Origin: Ramularia collo-cygni
Lineage: Eukaryota; Ascomycota; Dothideomycetes; Mycosphaerellales; Mycosphaerellaceae
Assembly: GCF_900074925.1 (NCBI RefSeq)
Contig: NW_019716275.1
Span: 65,408 to 129,407 of the forward strand
Length of the DNA: 64,000 bases
Reading direction: 5' to 3'
In this document: positions 43,496 to 55,356 of the stretch, piece after piece
Layout of the letters: every line of letters begins with the position of its first letter
How positions within the stretch are numbered: position 1 is the stretch's first letter
Notes under the pieces: generated by a model
Databases searched by the model: none
Seen by the model: only the letters and a program-made list of their open reading frames with translations
What the model was told of the DNA's origin: nothing
Position numbers and translations under genes: made by a program

Positions 43496-43997
43496 TGAGG
43501 TGTTTGAAAGTACGGGATGATCCCTAAAGAGGCAAAAGTTACAGCAAGAGCTAAGAGATAGGAACTGCTTTATTATGCAAGTGGAGGGTCGACGTTGTGC
43601 GGTGGAATTAAGAGTAGCCTATGGTTCTGTCTATGGGCAGTCTAGGTTCTTATATTGTGTAATTTTACGTCAATGATTTGCCCACTTTCTCTACATGAAG
43701 ATGCATGGTATTCTTTTCTCGCGGCTACGTCGGGCATTGCGAACTGTCCGTAGACGAAATCTTGGACTGCCCCTATTTTTTCATGGGGCGTTGCTAGGGA
43801 TGGTTTGCGTTCCAGCACTCTTCACTTCATCTCGACAGCAAATTTACTTTCTACCGGCGTCTCTCCACGGCGCTAGGATTTTTGGGCATGACTCTACAGC
43901 TATGCAAACCTCACACTGTAAAGAAACCGTCTAGGAATGCATATATTGCTTTATTACCCATCAAGCACCCTCTCTCTATTCCCCCCTTCCCATCAAT
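43496..43997. other. Convergent intergenic region
   Basis: It lies between the PRISE-like and FMO-type genes. I see no gene or repeat. Confidence 0.5.
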
Positions 43998-45948
43998 CTA
44001 CCGACAAGAAGCGATAGTACTCAACACCCTCTCATCAATCTCCCGATCCCTGACCTGTCCAAAAAACACCTCGAATCTCTTCCACCTCCGCCCATAAGCT
44101 CTACGCCACGAAGGTGAGTGTCCCTGTAGCAACTCCTCATCATCTTGCCTCCCACTATTCACCATTTGCACTAGGTCTTCCACGTAGACAATTTCCTCTC
44201 CCTGAGCTTTCAGGGAATGGAAAGATCTGCCTGCCCCTTTCCGTTGGAGTTTTTGGGTATACTCTTCTCTCATTGCGGCCCTCGATGGCAATGGAACTCT
44301 CCCGGAGAAAGTTGCCGCCACGGCTATGGCTTGGAATTCAAAGAGGGACCAGGTAGCGATATGGTAGGGTACGCCGATGAAAGCTAGACTCGGATCATTA
44401 ATGTACCAGATATCTTTGTGGAGGTTGTGAGTTTGTTGGCCATTGGTTACGAGAACCTTTATCCCAAAGAAAGAATCCGTCAGCTATATCATCTTAACGT
44501 ACATATCCAAGCTTGAGAGAAAAAGAGAAAGAGAAGACACTCACCGACTCATCCGCCAGCTCAGGTCTAACTCCATCAACATGAAGTTCCCTCAAAAATG
44601 GAAACGAGATATGATATCCCGTACAAAGAATCACGCGATGAATCCCACACAATTTCTTCCCAGATTTCAACGTAATAGTCCCCGGTAAACTCCCATCCTC
44701 GGCCAACTCCCCCCCTCCTCCTCCCCCTTTCAACAACTCGCTGAAATTATAAATCCCATCCACCCTCGCAGCATTATCAGGCAAAACCAAAGAAGTCAAA
44801 TCATACATTCCCCCTCGACTAGATTGGAACACTGTACGAGCAATCGGGCCCAAATCACGAGCTATATCAGCGCTGGAGACGCCGGCTCCGATTAATAGGA
44901 TATTTTCATCATGGAATTCGGAAGCGTCGCGGTAGTTTTTCGAGTGGAAGATTCGTGTGGGGAAGGCTTTTCGCCAGATTTCTAGACCTGGGATTGAAGG
45001 GATGTTGGGGGCGTGATAGTTTCCATTCGCTACGACAACTGCGTCGAAGAGCTGAGATGGGGAAAGTTAGAGTCGGGTCATGAGTTGGGAGAGAGGTTTT
45101 TCGGTACTGATTTTTCTTGAGACTCGATTGCTGAGGCGTCGGGTGTGAGTTTTGAGGTATCGACTTGCCATTTCTGGGAGGATGTCTTGGAGATCTTGTC
45201 GACTCTGTGGGTGGAGCTTGGGTGAGCTAGACTCTGTGATGTTCGATTTCGTGGAGAGTTTACCTAGTGTTGAAGCTGGTTGCCTCCAAAACGCCATTGT
45301 TTCTAGCTGTGTCTTGGAGATATTGTGCGAGTTCATGATGCGGTACAAAGTCTTCTGTCGAGGGTTTCCATTTCTCACAAGATAGCTCCATTTCTATGGT
45401 CGATACATCTGCAGAGTGGATTCATTAGTTTAATTCATCTGGAGACACACTCAGACTTACTGTTCTTCAATGAATTGTAACATGGTCTATGTCAGTGAAG
45501 TCAGCAGTGATGATGTCTACTGAAGATCTTGACTCGCGTAATAACATACCCCGGAGGTGCGAAGATTCTCGAAAGATCATTCTCCTTAGCCTGCGTCTGG
45601 GTTTGCTCCAGCGGACTATCCTGCCTTGAGCTACGTCGATCAAGCAATGCTTCATATTCAGGTGAATCCCCAACTGAAGGTTTCGTCGCCTAAGACATGG
45701 CATACACATCAGCCATCAGTAAGCATCTCCTCGGGATATCTCTTCCCACTATAACAACAACAACATACAGGGTATGGAGGCTCCACCGAGATCCTCTCAT
45801 CATAAACCCATATCCCACCAGCTTTCGCACTCCGCTCAAATACTTTGACATCAAGTCCTACACGTCTCAAATGAATCGCAGCAGCAATTCCACCAGCACC
45901 AGCGCCAATAACAGCTACTGACTTGGCATTCAACCGTGTCTCCGACAT
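43998..45948 (-). CDS. FMO-type flavin-containing monooxygenase
   Basis: Seven exons (45769-45948, 45550-45689, 45461-45486, 45264-45408, 45108-45204, 44545-45051, 43998-44456) give 1554 nt (517 aa). The N-terminal FAD motif is VAVIGAGAGGIAAAIHLRR, the FMO fingerprint is FPTRIFHSKNYRD, and the NADPH-binding motif is ILLIGAGVSSADIARDLG. Further on, CTGYHISFPFL matches the family CTGY motif. Exon 3 is a 26-nt microexon that restores the conserved APPGPCYNSLKNN. The start at 45948 (MSETRLNAKS) was preferred over an upstream Met because the FAD motif begins soon after. The donor of the fifth intron (GTACCG, 45107) is weak. It should oxygenate a nucleophilic N or S, or perform Baeyer-Villiger-like chemistry. 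The substrate is unknown. Confidence 0.88.
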
Positions 45949-47911
45949 TTTCCAGAGCGGCGACGCTAGTAGCAAGCGTTTTAAATTTTTTTGCCAAGAA
46001 AATCCTTCCGCGGACAAGTAAGTGAATGAATGAATGAGAAACAACGATACTCTGATATCTTTTCTTGCTTCAGTAGGTCTTTGTGACAGATTGTCTCGAT
46101 CGGAACATTAACACTATTTGAAGAACTTCCCGGTGGAGCATCATCCTTGCCGATACGACATTGCGAAGTTTATCACGCCATGCAGGGAGGAGCCTGGCAG
46201 TAAGCACGTCATCCCGTGAAAGTATGTTTTGAGATTGTCTTCTGCATGAGAGAGCTCCACGTCGACGATCTGCATAATAATACACCGTCTTCACATGCAC
46301 ATCTGATCGGCGTCTTATCTCATCCACGAGATAGCCTTTGAGAATACATGTTGCTAATACCATGCACTTGAGCTTCAAGCTGCACCAAGTTTCTTCCAAT
46401 TTGTAAGCTAACATCTTCTTCGGGAAAGTGATCGTTGTCCCTTTTGTCCGGAAAAAAGATGATCATCTTCTACCGACGGGTTTTCCTATAACATCTGCCT
46501 CTCGCTGCAGTGCAGACGTAACCATATCATCCCAAGGCCACGCAGCTTGGAAAAAAGAAAGATGGAGCAGTTTCTACCTCACGTGCTTCGACACAAGGGT
46601 AAGCGGAAATGCATTGCAGGAGTGAGCAACAAGTTCGTTACAGCGAAGCATGAATATCCGCAAATCAACGAACAGTGATACAGATATTTCAGCAATTAAC
46701 GAATACAGAATTGAGCCGATAATATGCCTAACCGCCTAAGGTGTTTATACGCATTCGATGCATTCAAATTAGTTCTGTATAACGAAACGCCAAATCTACG
46801 AATCGATGAACTTGATCTTCCCGAGAAGCCTGTCAATTTCGGAGAGGCAGTGGAACGGCTACGTTCACCGTCTTATAATGCCGCAATCTACGCTGTTCTA
46901 TAACGGAGGATTTCTGTTGCCAAACACCATGATAGGACTATCTATACTTTTACAGCTGAATTCGTCTAATATATATTAAGGCATATCGTAGTAGAAGACG
47001 GGTCTGCTAGACGAACATATCTACTATATCCTATCGTAAATCTATATTACATATAAAAAGCAAAGCTCGCACGATCACTCAAGTACTCTAACGATAGCGA
47101 GAAGGCTAGCTAGATGATCTGCTAGATTTTGGAGCTCTAGTAGAGCGTCTGTGACTCTGTTAAGACGGGGCTAACGCGAGTTAGTAGCTTANGGGTATTA
47201 TCATTCTACTCCGTGTCGAGATGCCGAGATACCGATCCTTTAGATATTAGCAACATTATCTGTGTAAGAGACGATGTGGAAAAAGCCCGATGCCTACTTC
47301 GACAAGGTTACATTCTAATCGATCAATCAAGTTAAATGCTTCCAAGGTCGATGCGGCGGTCTATTGGGCTAAACCCGTGTCTACGGCGATGGTGATTAGA
47401 ATGTTGTGTGATTTTGATACTTGCGTAGTGTAGAGAGTCCAATGGGTCCCACCCCTATTACTACCGCCGAAGCGGTGTCCTTAAAAGGCTGAATACAGCT
47501 CTAAACTTCACGCTAGGCGACCAAAAATGACCTCACGAGAGCTTTGAATAGACCATGTACAACTACATAGTGTCTACATCGATGGAATTTTTCTCGGAAG
47601 ACACTTACAGACAACTTCGAGCGGCATGTTTAGAGGTACTTTCCTCGCGTTTCGGGCTTCAACCACGAGTGACTTCTACCTTGAGAAAAAAAAAAATGGA
47701 CTTGGGTGCTTGGTTCGTTAATGAGCCGTGATTCAATAGGAGAGGAGCTTTTCGTATGCGGTCTCAGAGGTAGGCAAAGCAAACAAGCAAAGAAAACCTC
47801 GACGACGCGGAGTTCATAATTCGACACTCGAAATGATTCCTAAACATCCCACTACACTACTATCCCATCCCACCCCAATCCCTCCATCCACCCCTTCAAA
47901 AAAAGAAAAAA
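45949..47911. other. Decayed gene-poor region
   Basis: About 2 kb hold no intact gene. A minus-strand frame (46070-46414) has a stretch KGYLVDEIRRRSD, then TVYYYADRRR, that vaguely recalls NACHT-type NTPases but lacks a P-loop. From about 46700 to 47520 the DNA is stop-rich and TA-biased, like mutated transposon DNA. N at 47192. Confidence 0.4.
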
Positions 47912-48675
47912 TCAAGCAAGATGCTTACTAGCCCTCCACATAACAAAAGGAACCTCCCTCTTAGCAACAACAGCCTCACACCAAGCGGTAATCGGCCGAC
48001 TAGTATCAACCAAAACCATTTCCCCCCCTAAACACAACGCCCCTCCACAACAAGCAAACAAATCCCCAATCGCAAACCCAACCTTCATTTCAATCAACGG
48101 TAACTTGGCTTCCACGTCTTTAGTCGCTACATCTCCGTAAAAAAGACTGAAATGCGGACGATATTCCCCCTTTTCACGAGGTTTCAAACCTGCGGCGACG
48201 CGACATTTCTCGGCGAAGGTGTGCAGGTTGGAGTTTTCTGTTAGGGCTATGTTGCATTTTCGGAAAAAAGGGTCTTCGGTTTGGAGGGTTTGGAGTTCGA
48301 GGATTATTTCGTTTTTTTCGGCTGCGTAGGGGGAGCAGTCGAGGGCGTCGAGCCAGTCTTGAGGGGTTTGTTGGGAGTCTGGGAGGGTGATTCCTGAGGT
48401 GATTGTTACGTGGGGAGGAAATTCTTGGATTTGTTGGGTTGGGGAGAGGAAGATGTTGGGGATTGTTTCGGAGATGAGTTCTATTTTTCATTGGCTGGTA
48501 TTAGCTTTTGAAGTAGGAGTATAGGTTTTGGAAATGATGTTTTTTTCGCGGGCACGAAATGCGGTATATCTTTGTGTACTTTTTTTCATGCACTTGCGGA
48601 AGGTACTTGCTCACCTTGGGCGGTTTTGGTGAAGGGGGAAGATTGCCGAGGGAGGAACCAGAGGGCGAGAGACAT
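47912..48675 (-). CDS. CPD1: 2',3'-cyclic-nucleotide 3'-phosphodiesterase (2H family)
   Basis: Two exons (48615-48675, 47912-48480) joined over an intron of 134 nt (GTGAGC to AAATAG) encode 209 aa. The protein starts MSLALWFLPRQSSPF and carries the two H-x-T/S motifs of the 2H phosphoesterase fold, PPHVTITSGI and RPHFSLFYGD, about 85 residues apart. CPD1 in yeast hydrolyses ADP-ribose 1'',2''-cyclic phosphate made during tRNA splicing, so a role in RNA-repair metabolism is likely. The assignment rests on the double motif, the length and the N-terminal LALWFLP. Confidence 0.8.
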
Positions 48676-49031
48676 TGTCGGTAAGCTTGGGAATGGTTTG
48701 GGCTTGATATTGTTCTCAGTGCTGTATTGTCCTGTGTGTGGGTGATTGTTCAAAGAGGATTATTGTTTTTCGTGACGTCGATGTTTGGAGTTGGTTCACT
48801 CAATTAAAGTTTGAAGACCCCGCCCGCGCTCCGCTCGCCCTGCGGTCTAGGCTCTTGGGGAAAGGATCTCAAAGGGGAAACGTCGATTTCTCAATCAAAT
48901 TCTGAGGTGAATTGAACGGGTAGTTGATTAAACCTTCCTTGGGCTTCAACAGAGCTTGGCCCCGCGGAGTCAATGCCACTCACAGCTGCGTTCGCTGCCA
49001 GGTGTGGCAATTCATCTTCTTCTATCAAGTT

Positions 49032-49950
49032 ATGTCACCCTTTTCAGGCACCCTCGTAACCCGTCCCTTCAAAGTGTCCATTCCAGAGGAAGCTCTAATC
49101 GAGCTCAAGCAGCTAATAAAACAAGATTGGTCCAGCTACATTCCAGAATACCACTAGGCCCAGTCCCGACTATGGAGTCTCAAGAGTCTGGACTGAAAAC
49201 GCAAAAGAATACTGGCTAAACAAGTACGATTGGTAAGATCTCACTCTCCTCAAGTCTACATACATTGCTGACTTNTGAGAATCATAGGCGAAAAACGGAG
49301 GCTCGTATTAACTCTTTTGACAACTATAAAGCTACTTACTATACATAGAGAAGACGGAGAACCCATCGAGCTACATTTCATCGCACTCTACTCTAACAAA
49401 AGTAGATGCTAGGTATTCCTATCGTCCTCTCCACGGCTGGCCCGGTAGTCCCTTAGAATTTCTAGATCTACTACATCTTGCTTCTGCGAAATACAAAAAC
49501 GCCGAACTTCCCTCCACTTTTATCATCCTATTAGTCCCCGGCTATGTCTTCTCTAGCAGACCATCCCTAAAGTCAGACTTAGGCGTCGAATTAATCCTAT
49601 CCGCAATCCATCTACCAGCTTATACTAGGTCTCGGTTTCGGTGGAGGTTACATCTCACAAGGCGGAGATATCGGCAGCGGTATAGCTCGCAACATGGCGA
49701 TCAAGTATGAAGCTTGCAAAGCTGTGCACAGTACGATTCAGATTGAACCTCCCCAGTCCCTCCATGCTAATAGTTGCAATTCTTCACAGTCAACTTTGCC
49801 CACATGTCTCCTCCTGAAGGCATATCTCCCGACTCCATCGGTAAGGTAGAGTTGGAGGGATTGAAACGATTACGTGCGTTTGGAGATCAAGGCGATGCCA
49901 ATGCACGAATCTGCTGGAGAAGATATTGTTTCTTTCTTTGAGGGAATTAC
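49032..49950 (+). pseudogene. Epoxide hydrolase (EHN-type) pseudogene
   Basis: This is a chain of fragments that match in order the microsomal-type epoxide hydrolase family: TRPFKVSIPEEALIELKQLI (N-terminal EHN), then EDGEPIELHFIALYS, PIVLS and HGWPGS (the oxyanion-hole motif), PLEFLDLLHLAS, VPGYVFSSRPSLKSDLGVE, a region reading GGYISQGGDIGSGIARNMA, and VNFAHMSPPEGISPDSIG. They lie in different frames with in-frame stops (for example after EYH at 49158 and after KSRC), so the gene is dead. An N occurs at 49275. It lies between decayed DNA and the amidase gene. Confidence 0.75.
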
Positions 49951-50060
49951 TTTGTGGATATACTACATCCATGTCGAATCATGTGCATGGCTACCTTACC
50001 GTCATTGTAGAAACTTTCCAGAGTCGGTGGTTTGTGTGGAGACGCGGCTACCTACCTAGT

Positions 50061-50392
50061 TTCAGTGCGGGTATTAGGAGGGAAAGTTGATTACTCGAAA
50101 AGTAGACTGTTCCCACTCACTTTGTGAAAGAAACATACTTTTTACTTTTGGGATTCTTTGGGATCAGTCAGGTACTTTATACGCTTCCCGTCTACAAGAA
50201 AAGAGCTCGTCAATTCTTCTCCTCTACTCTCTCTCTCTCTCTCCATCGAACCCCAAAAACTTACCCCATCACAACACATCTCCCTCATCTTGACAACATC
50301 GCTCATCTTCACAACATCAACCTCCCTCATCTACACAGCACAGCAACTCTCAAAATGAACATTCACAGCAACCCCCCAATCCTAGGTACCCC
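50061..50392. other. Intergenic region with CT repeat
   Basis: It has a short (CT)n stretch near 50226-50242 and pyrimidine-rich DNA. No gene is seen. Confidence 0.45.
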
Positions 50393-52076
50393 CTAAACAT
50401 CCCAAACCTCCGTCCCCGGCACAATCCAAGCCCTCACCCTCCCCCTCCCCCTCCACCTCTCCTCAAAAGCGTACCCCAACCCCAAAATCGCCTCCTCACC
50501 CCACAACCCCCCCAAAAAACTAATCCCAAAAGGAACATTCCCCGCCTTCGCAACCAAATCCCCATATCCATTCCTCCTCACCTCCCAACCTTCAGGATAC
50601 TTCCCCAAAGGAACACTCAACACAGGACTTCCCACCAACGCAGGAATGCCCGAGGAGATTTGCGTGGGGAGGAGTAAGGCGGTCGTGTTTGTTCGGGATA
50701 AAGCGCCTAAGACTCCCCCCGGGCCAGCGAATTGGAGATTACGTTGATAGGCGGGCCAGAAGCGGGGATCTGTATTATTCCATCCTTGTGAGAGAGCCGT
50801 GTCCCAGATCCCTGTATCTCGGGCAGGAAAGGCTTCTTGGGGGAAATTTTGGGTGAAATTGAGGAGGTCGGAGAGGGTGTGTAGGGAATGTGGGTTGTGG
50901 GTTAATTGGGAGAAATAGTTGGCGAGTCCGATGAGGAAATCTGCGTTCCATACTGTTGTGGGGTTGAAGTTTGTGGATTGGTTTGTTGTTCCTGCGGCGT
51001 CTGTGAAGTTTGCTGAGATGATGGTTGCTCCTGCGAGACGGATTTGTTCGACTGCGGCGTTGAAGGCTTCCATTACGGGGGCGTCGAGGTTTGCGAGGTG
51101 GAGATAGTTGTAGGGGATGCCGATTCTTGCGCCTTGGAGGGAGTCACTTTTACAGGCGGAGACGTAGTCTGGGATTTTTCCGGCGTTGGGGATGGCGAGG
51201 GTGTAGTTGTCGTGGGGATCTCTCCCGGCAATGGCTTGGAGGAGGTATGCTGCGTCTTTGACACTTCTTGTCATGGGACCGATGGTGTCTTGATGTTCGG
51301 AGATGGGGATCACGAGATGGCGACTTGTTAGGCCGACGGTGGGTTTGAGTCCTACGATATTGTTGACATCTGCTGGACTGAGAATGCTTCCACTCGTTTC
51401 TGTCCCCAGCGATGCGNGTGCTAGACCTAGGGATGTTGCTACACCGCTGCCGGAAGAACTTCCTGAAGGATCTTGCTGGGGAGTGTAAGCGCCATAGGTT
51501 TGTCCCGAAGTAGCGCTCCAACCGTTACTGGTGTTATCAGAGCGCCAATTCGCCCATTGACTGAGATTGGTCTTTCCCAGGATAATGGCTCCTGCTTTGC
51601 GAAGTTTGGCTGCCATGGTGGAGTCATGGGGGACTTTGGATCCCACGAGAGCAAAGGAGCCGGCGGTATTGTCCATTGCATCGTCCGTGGCGATGTTATT
51701 CTTGATGAGGATTGGGATTCCGTGGAGGGGACCTAAGATTGTTCCATTCTTGCGGAGAGAATCGAGATGGGAGGCAATGGAGAGGGCATCGGGGTTGATT
51801 TCCGCCACGGCGTGGAGAGTGTCGTCCACTTCGGAGACGCGTGCCGTGTATGCATTGACAAGGTCCACACTCGTGAAGAAGTTGCTTTCTAGACATGGGA
51901 CTCTTAGTATTTTGTGGATGTTGAAAGATGATTTCTTTTCTTTATCATTACCCACCGAGTCCAGCCTTCAAATCCTCCAAATCAGCATCAAGTAAGGAAG
52001 GAAATCCCTCCCGACTCAAGCAGCACCAGCCCTGGACTGCCGAGAAGATAAGCAGAGTACATACTGTCCGCATCAT
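50393..52076 (-). CDS. Secreted amidase (amidase signature family)
   Basis: Two exons (51952-52076, 50393-51902) give 544 aa. Exon 1 begins MMRTVCTLLIFSAVQGWC, a signal peptide, so the enzyme is probably extracellular or vacuolar. The amidase signature is complete: catalytic lysine in PILIKNNIATDD, the Ser-rich loop DPSGSSSGSGVATS, and the nucleophile region LGTETSGSILSPA (Ser-cisSer-Lys triad). It hydrolyses an amide to acid plus ammonia or amine. The substrate is unknown. The junction GLGG-VPCLESNFF is a little unusual for the family, so the intron edge (51903-51951) may be a few bases different. N at 51419. Confidence 0.87.
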
Positions 52077-52834
52077 TGTCGAAGAATGAATCTTTAGGAA
52101 CACAGAAGCTACAACAAGATGAAGATCTTACCTAGAACAAAGTCCCCCATATGTTTCGAACATCTCATCAGAAAGTCATCGTCAGCTCCTAGGCATGCTG
52201 ACGACATGACCCGGGGTCTTTGACAGGGATTTGCCCTAAACGAGACGGGCGAGGTTTGAACATCTGAGGTTAGCGGGCGATGCGAGGCGAGCATGTGGGG
52301 TGGGGGTCAACTCAAGCCCGAAGAGGAAGGAGAGGAAGGAGAGGGGAGGAAAGGCTTGGCGTAGATAAGGTATTATAAGGTAAAGGTATAGTAGCATCCT
52401 ATACTATAACTAGTCCTTGCGGTTAATCAAGTAGAACAGCGGGAGTCATCCATACACAAATCAAAATTCTGTCCTATGTTGACTGTACTTCACTTCGCTT
52501 TGCTCACTTATACTACTGTGGTATCTTTCGTCTCTACACGCTACTGTTACATCACCATCGTCATCATCAAGAACCACAAACATCTTCCTCACCTCCATCA
52601 TGCCTTGATCCTTTCCCTTTCTTTTCCTTTCTTTCCTCTCCTCCCACTCTCTCCACATTGCCACTTGTTCCACCTCCCTGCCGCCTTGCATCTAACTGCC
52701 GTTCTGTCTTTGAAATAACTCCCCCAACGCCAAAGCCAAGACATACCCATAATACACGCATATCGTATCAAACAATCATCCTCTCCCTCTTCTTAAACTT
52801 CCCTTCTTGAAACATTCTCTCTTTCCTCAATGTT
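52077..52834. other. Intergenic region between amidase and CAC2
   Basis: It is the amidase promoter side and the CAC2 3' side. The right half is pyrimidine-rich, and an ORF here (52476-52718) is low-complexity. No gene is supported. Confidence 0.5.
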
Positions 52835-55356
52835 TTAAGCTCCACCCCGTCCCTCTTCCCTTTTCGGGTTGGAAACATCCATGCCTTCCGAGTCCATCAC
52901 TGGAGTAGGAGCGATTCTCCTCTTCTTGCCCGCCCCAGGCTCCTCCACGGAAAGCTCAACCTCCCTCTTCACGCCAACCTGTGCCTGCTGCTGCCCACCA
53001 CCAGGAGTCGTCCCTCCTCCACCAACATGGCCATATCCAGCGCCGGGCGTCTGCGGTGGGGTGAATAAAGGCATTCCTCCCGCACTGGCACTGCCACTTC
53101 CCGCTGCTGCTAGACTCGGCACCGAACCCATGGATGGTGTGGGATTGTTCATGACAGATGCGGGATTCTGGTCGGGTACCCGGGCAAAGCTGGCTTCGGT
53201 GGCAATGGATGATGCGGACATGCTTCTCGCTGGTGATGCCGGTCTTCTTTCTCCATATCCGTTGTAGCCGCCGATACCACCCGCAGAGGTGCTGACGAAT
53301 GAGTTGAATGGACTTGGGGAGGCATTTGCTGCTGGTGTTGGTGTCGGGACGACATTTGCCGAAGGTTGGCGTGTTACAGCAGGTGTGACACCTGCCGTTG
53401 GTGTGGGAACGGGTGTACTCGTCGCGGAATTCGCTCGTCCTACGGAGATTGGTGCGGGAGTATTCCTCGCGCTGATACTTGCTGCTGTGGGGTGATGTAC
53501 TGTCCCCAGCTCGCCGGGAGAGAAGGTGAGTGCGGAACAATAACCATCCGAGGAGGTCATCAACAGGGTGAGACCATCGCTGGACCTATTCATGTTGTTT
53601 AGTTGGAATATTCATCACCACAGCATGATTTGCAAGACATACCAAGTGAGATCTGTAAAAGTGGCGTAGTGCAAGTTGCTCACCACACACAGTGGTTTCT
53701 GTTGTTGGGTATCATACAAGTGGACAGCATCTTGTGTGGCGACGGCATAGACAATGCGATAGGGAAGACCAAACGCTGGCACGGGTCCTGCAGGAAGGTC
53801 GGACGTGGGATCCGCCTCGCCTTTCGGACCGGGCGAGGCCATGGTGGCATTGCTTGGGGAAGGAGACGGAGCACTTGTGAGAGGAGGTGGATCCATGGCG
53901 GATTTGGAAGTGGGAGCTTTGGTGGGGAGTGCCGGCTCGCCCAGTCCTGGTATGCCCTCCGCACCGGAGGCGATGGTAATTTCCTTCGTTTCGGTGGATG
54001 CCTGACGGAGATTGTAGTAGATGGGTGAGCACTTGACTGCTATTGAAGGCTTCCTATGTCCGGGGAGATAGGCGACGGGAGGTTTGTTCAGACCCGCTCG
54101 GGTGTAGATGTAGACGGTGTTGATGATTTCATCCGTCGACTTGCCACCATCAGCCGATGCATGTGTTGTTTTGAACTGCCCGGCTGGAGTGAAGAGCAGG
54201 CTCCCATCGGGAGCAAAGGTGAGACGACGGAAGAAGGAGGTGAAAGTTTCGTTGGCGTAGAGGTTGCTGTTGCGTGCACCCATTCCCATGCCGGAGAGAC
54301 TGGGAGATGCCGAAGGCATGACGGCGGGAAGTGGCATGGAAGGAGTAGGGGAGACGGATCTCCTCACCGCCTGGGAGCCAAAGGATGAGCGGCGGCTGTG
54401 GGAGGTGGGAGGAGGGTCCATGGGTAAGNCCAAGGATTGTGGGGTGCCGGGAGCGGACATTTTGGGGGAGGCGACAGCGACGGCAGCAGCATCGTGTACA
54501 AAGGCGGCACGATGGTTGCCGCCGAAATCGGGGGGAGCGGGACTGTTGGAGGAGATTCTTCTCGCCGGCAGGTCCATCTTGGCCATTTTGTTGGTCTGGG
54601 TGAGGGAGAATTGGCCATCTTTGGACTTNAGGGCGTAGATGTGGACAGATCGATCGGAGGATTGGGTGGCCACATATTCATTCAGTGGGTCCCATGCGAC
54701 TCCTTGCACGTAGTGGTTGTGCTCGGCGATTTGACGGACCGTCTGACCCGTGGCGGCATTGTAGATGCGGGCGACATTGTCCATGCTTCCGGTGATGAAG
54801 AACATTCCATCCGGCGACCAGGCCAGGTCGTATATTTCGGAGCCACTGGTGGAGCGACACATGGTCTTGACGCGCCAGTGCTCCACATCTTCCACCCCCT
54901 CGTCGCCGAAGTTGGAGGCATATGCGGCGTTGTCGGAGGGAGTCCAGAGGAGGACATTGCCGTCATCGCCCGCGGTGGCCAGCAGTTCGCCTGGAAATCG
55001 TCATCCTCCATTAGTATACTCGATGCTTGGAAAGAGTTGGATTGTAAGGGGAGGTCATGTACCTTTGGGACACCATCGTACGACATTGACGGCGCCTGTG
55101 TGCTTTTTGAGGGTGGAGAGATATTGCACCGTCCGCTCCTCGCCGTTAGCCTCCACGTTCCAAATCTGTGCNCACATGTCCGTGTCAGCCCATATCTGCC
55201 ATGTATCCCTCTTCCTGCATTGATAGATATCCATACCCTCACAAGAAAGTCCCCGCCCGCCGTGGCCAATCTTCCCTTGCCATGAGGTTCGAAGTGGGCC
55301 GAGTAGATGGGATCCGTGTCCGTGTGCCAGGCCACGAGAAGTGGTGCCGCCTTCAT
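52835..55356 (-). CDS. CAC2: Chromatin assembly factor 1 subunit CAC2 (p60), WD40 protein
   Basis: Four exons (55237-55356, 55063-55165, 53643-54990, 52835-53585) give 2322 nt (773 aa). The start MKAAPLLVAWHTDTDPIYSA matches the family beginning, which supports the start at 55356. WD40 blades follow: GRLATAGGDFLVRIWNV (across intron 1), HTGAVNVVRWCPKG, LAWSPDGMFFITGSMDNVARIY and VAWDPLNEYVATQSSDRSVHIY. The middle carries a low-complexity Ser/Pro insert, then FTSFFRRLTFAPDGSLL and YRIVYAVATQDAVHLYDTQQ. The tail contains a long Ser/Thr/Ala-rich region and a basic ending (GAGKKRRIAP). CAF-1 deposits H3-H4 behind replication forks in the nucleus. Intron 55166-55236 has N at 55172 near its acceptor. 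Ns at 54429 and 54630. Confidence 0.9.

Noticed and set aside
52476..52718. 80-codon frame left of CAC2
   Set aside because: Low-complexity Leu/His/Ser string from CT-rich DNA.
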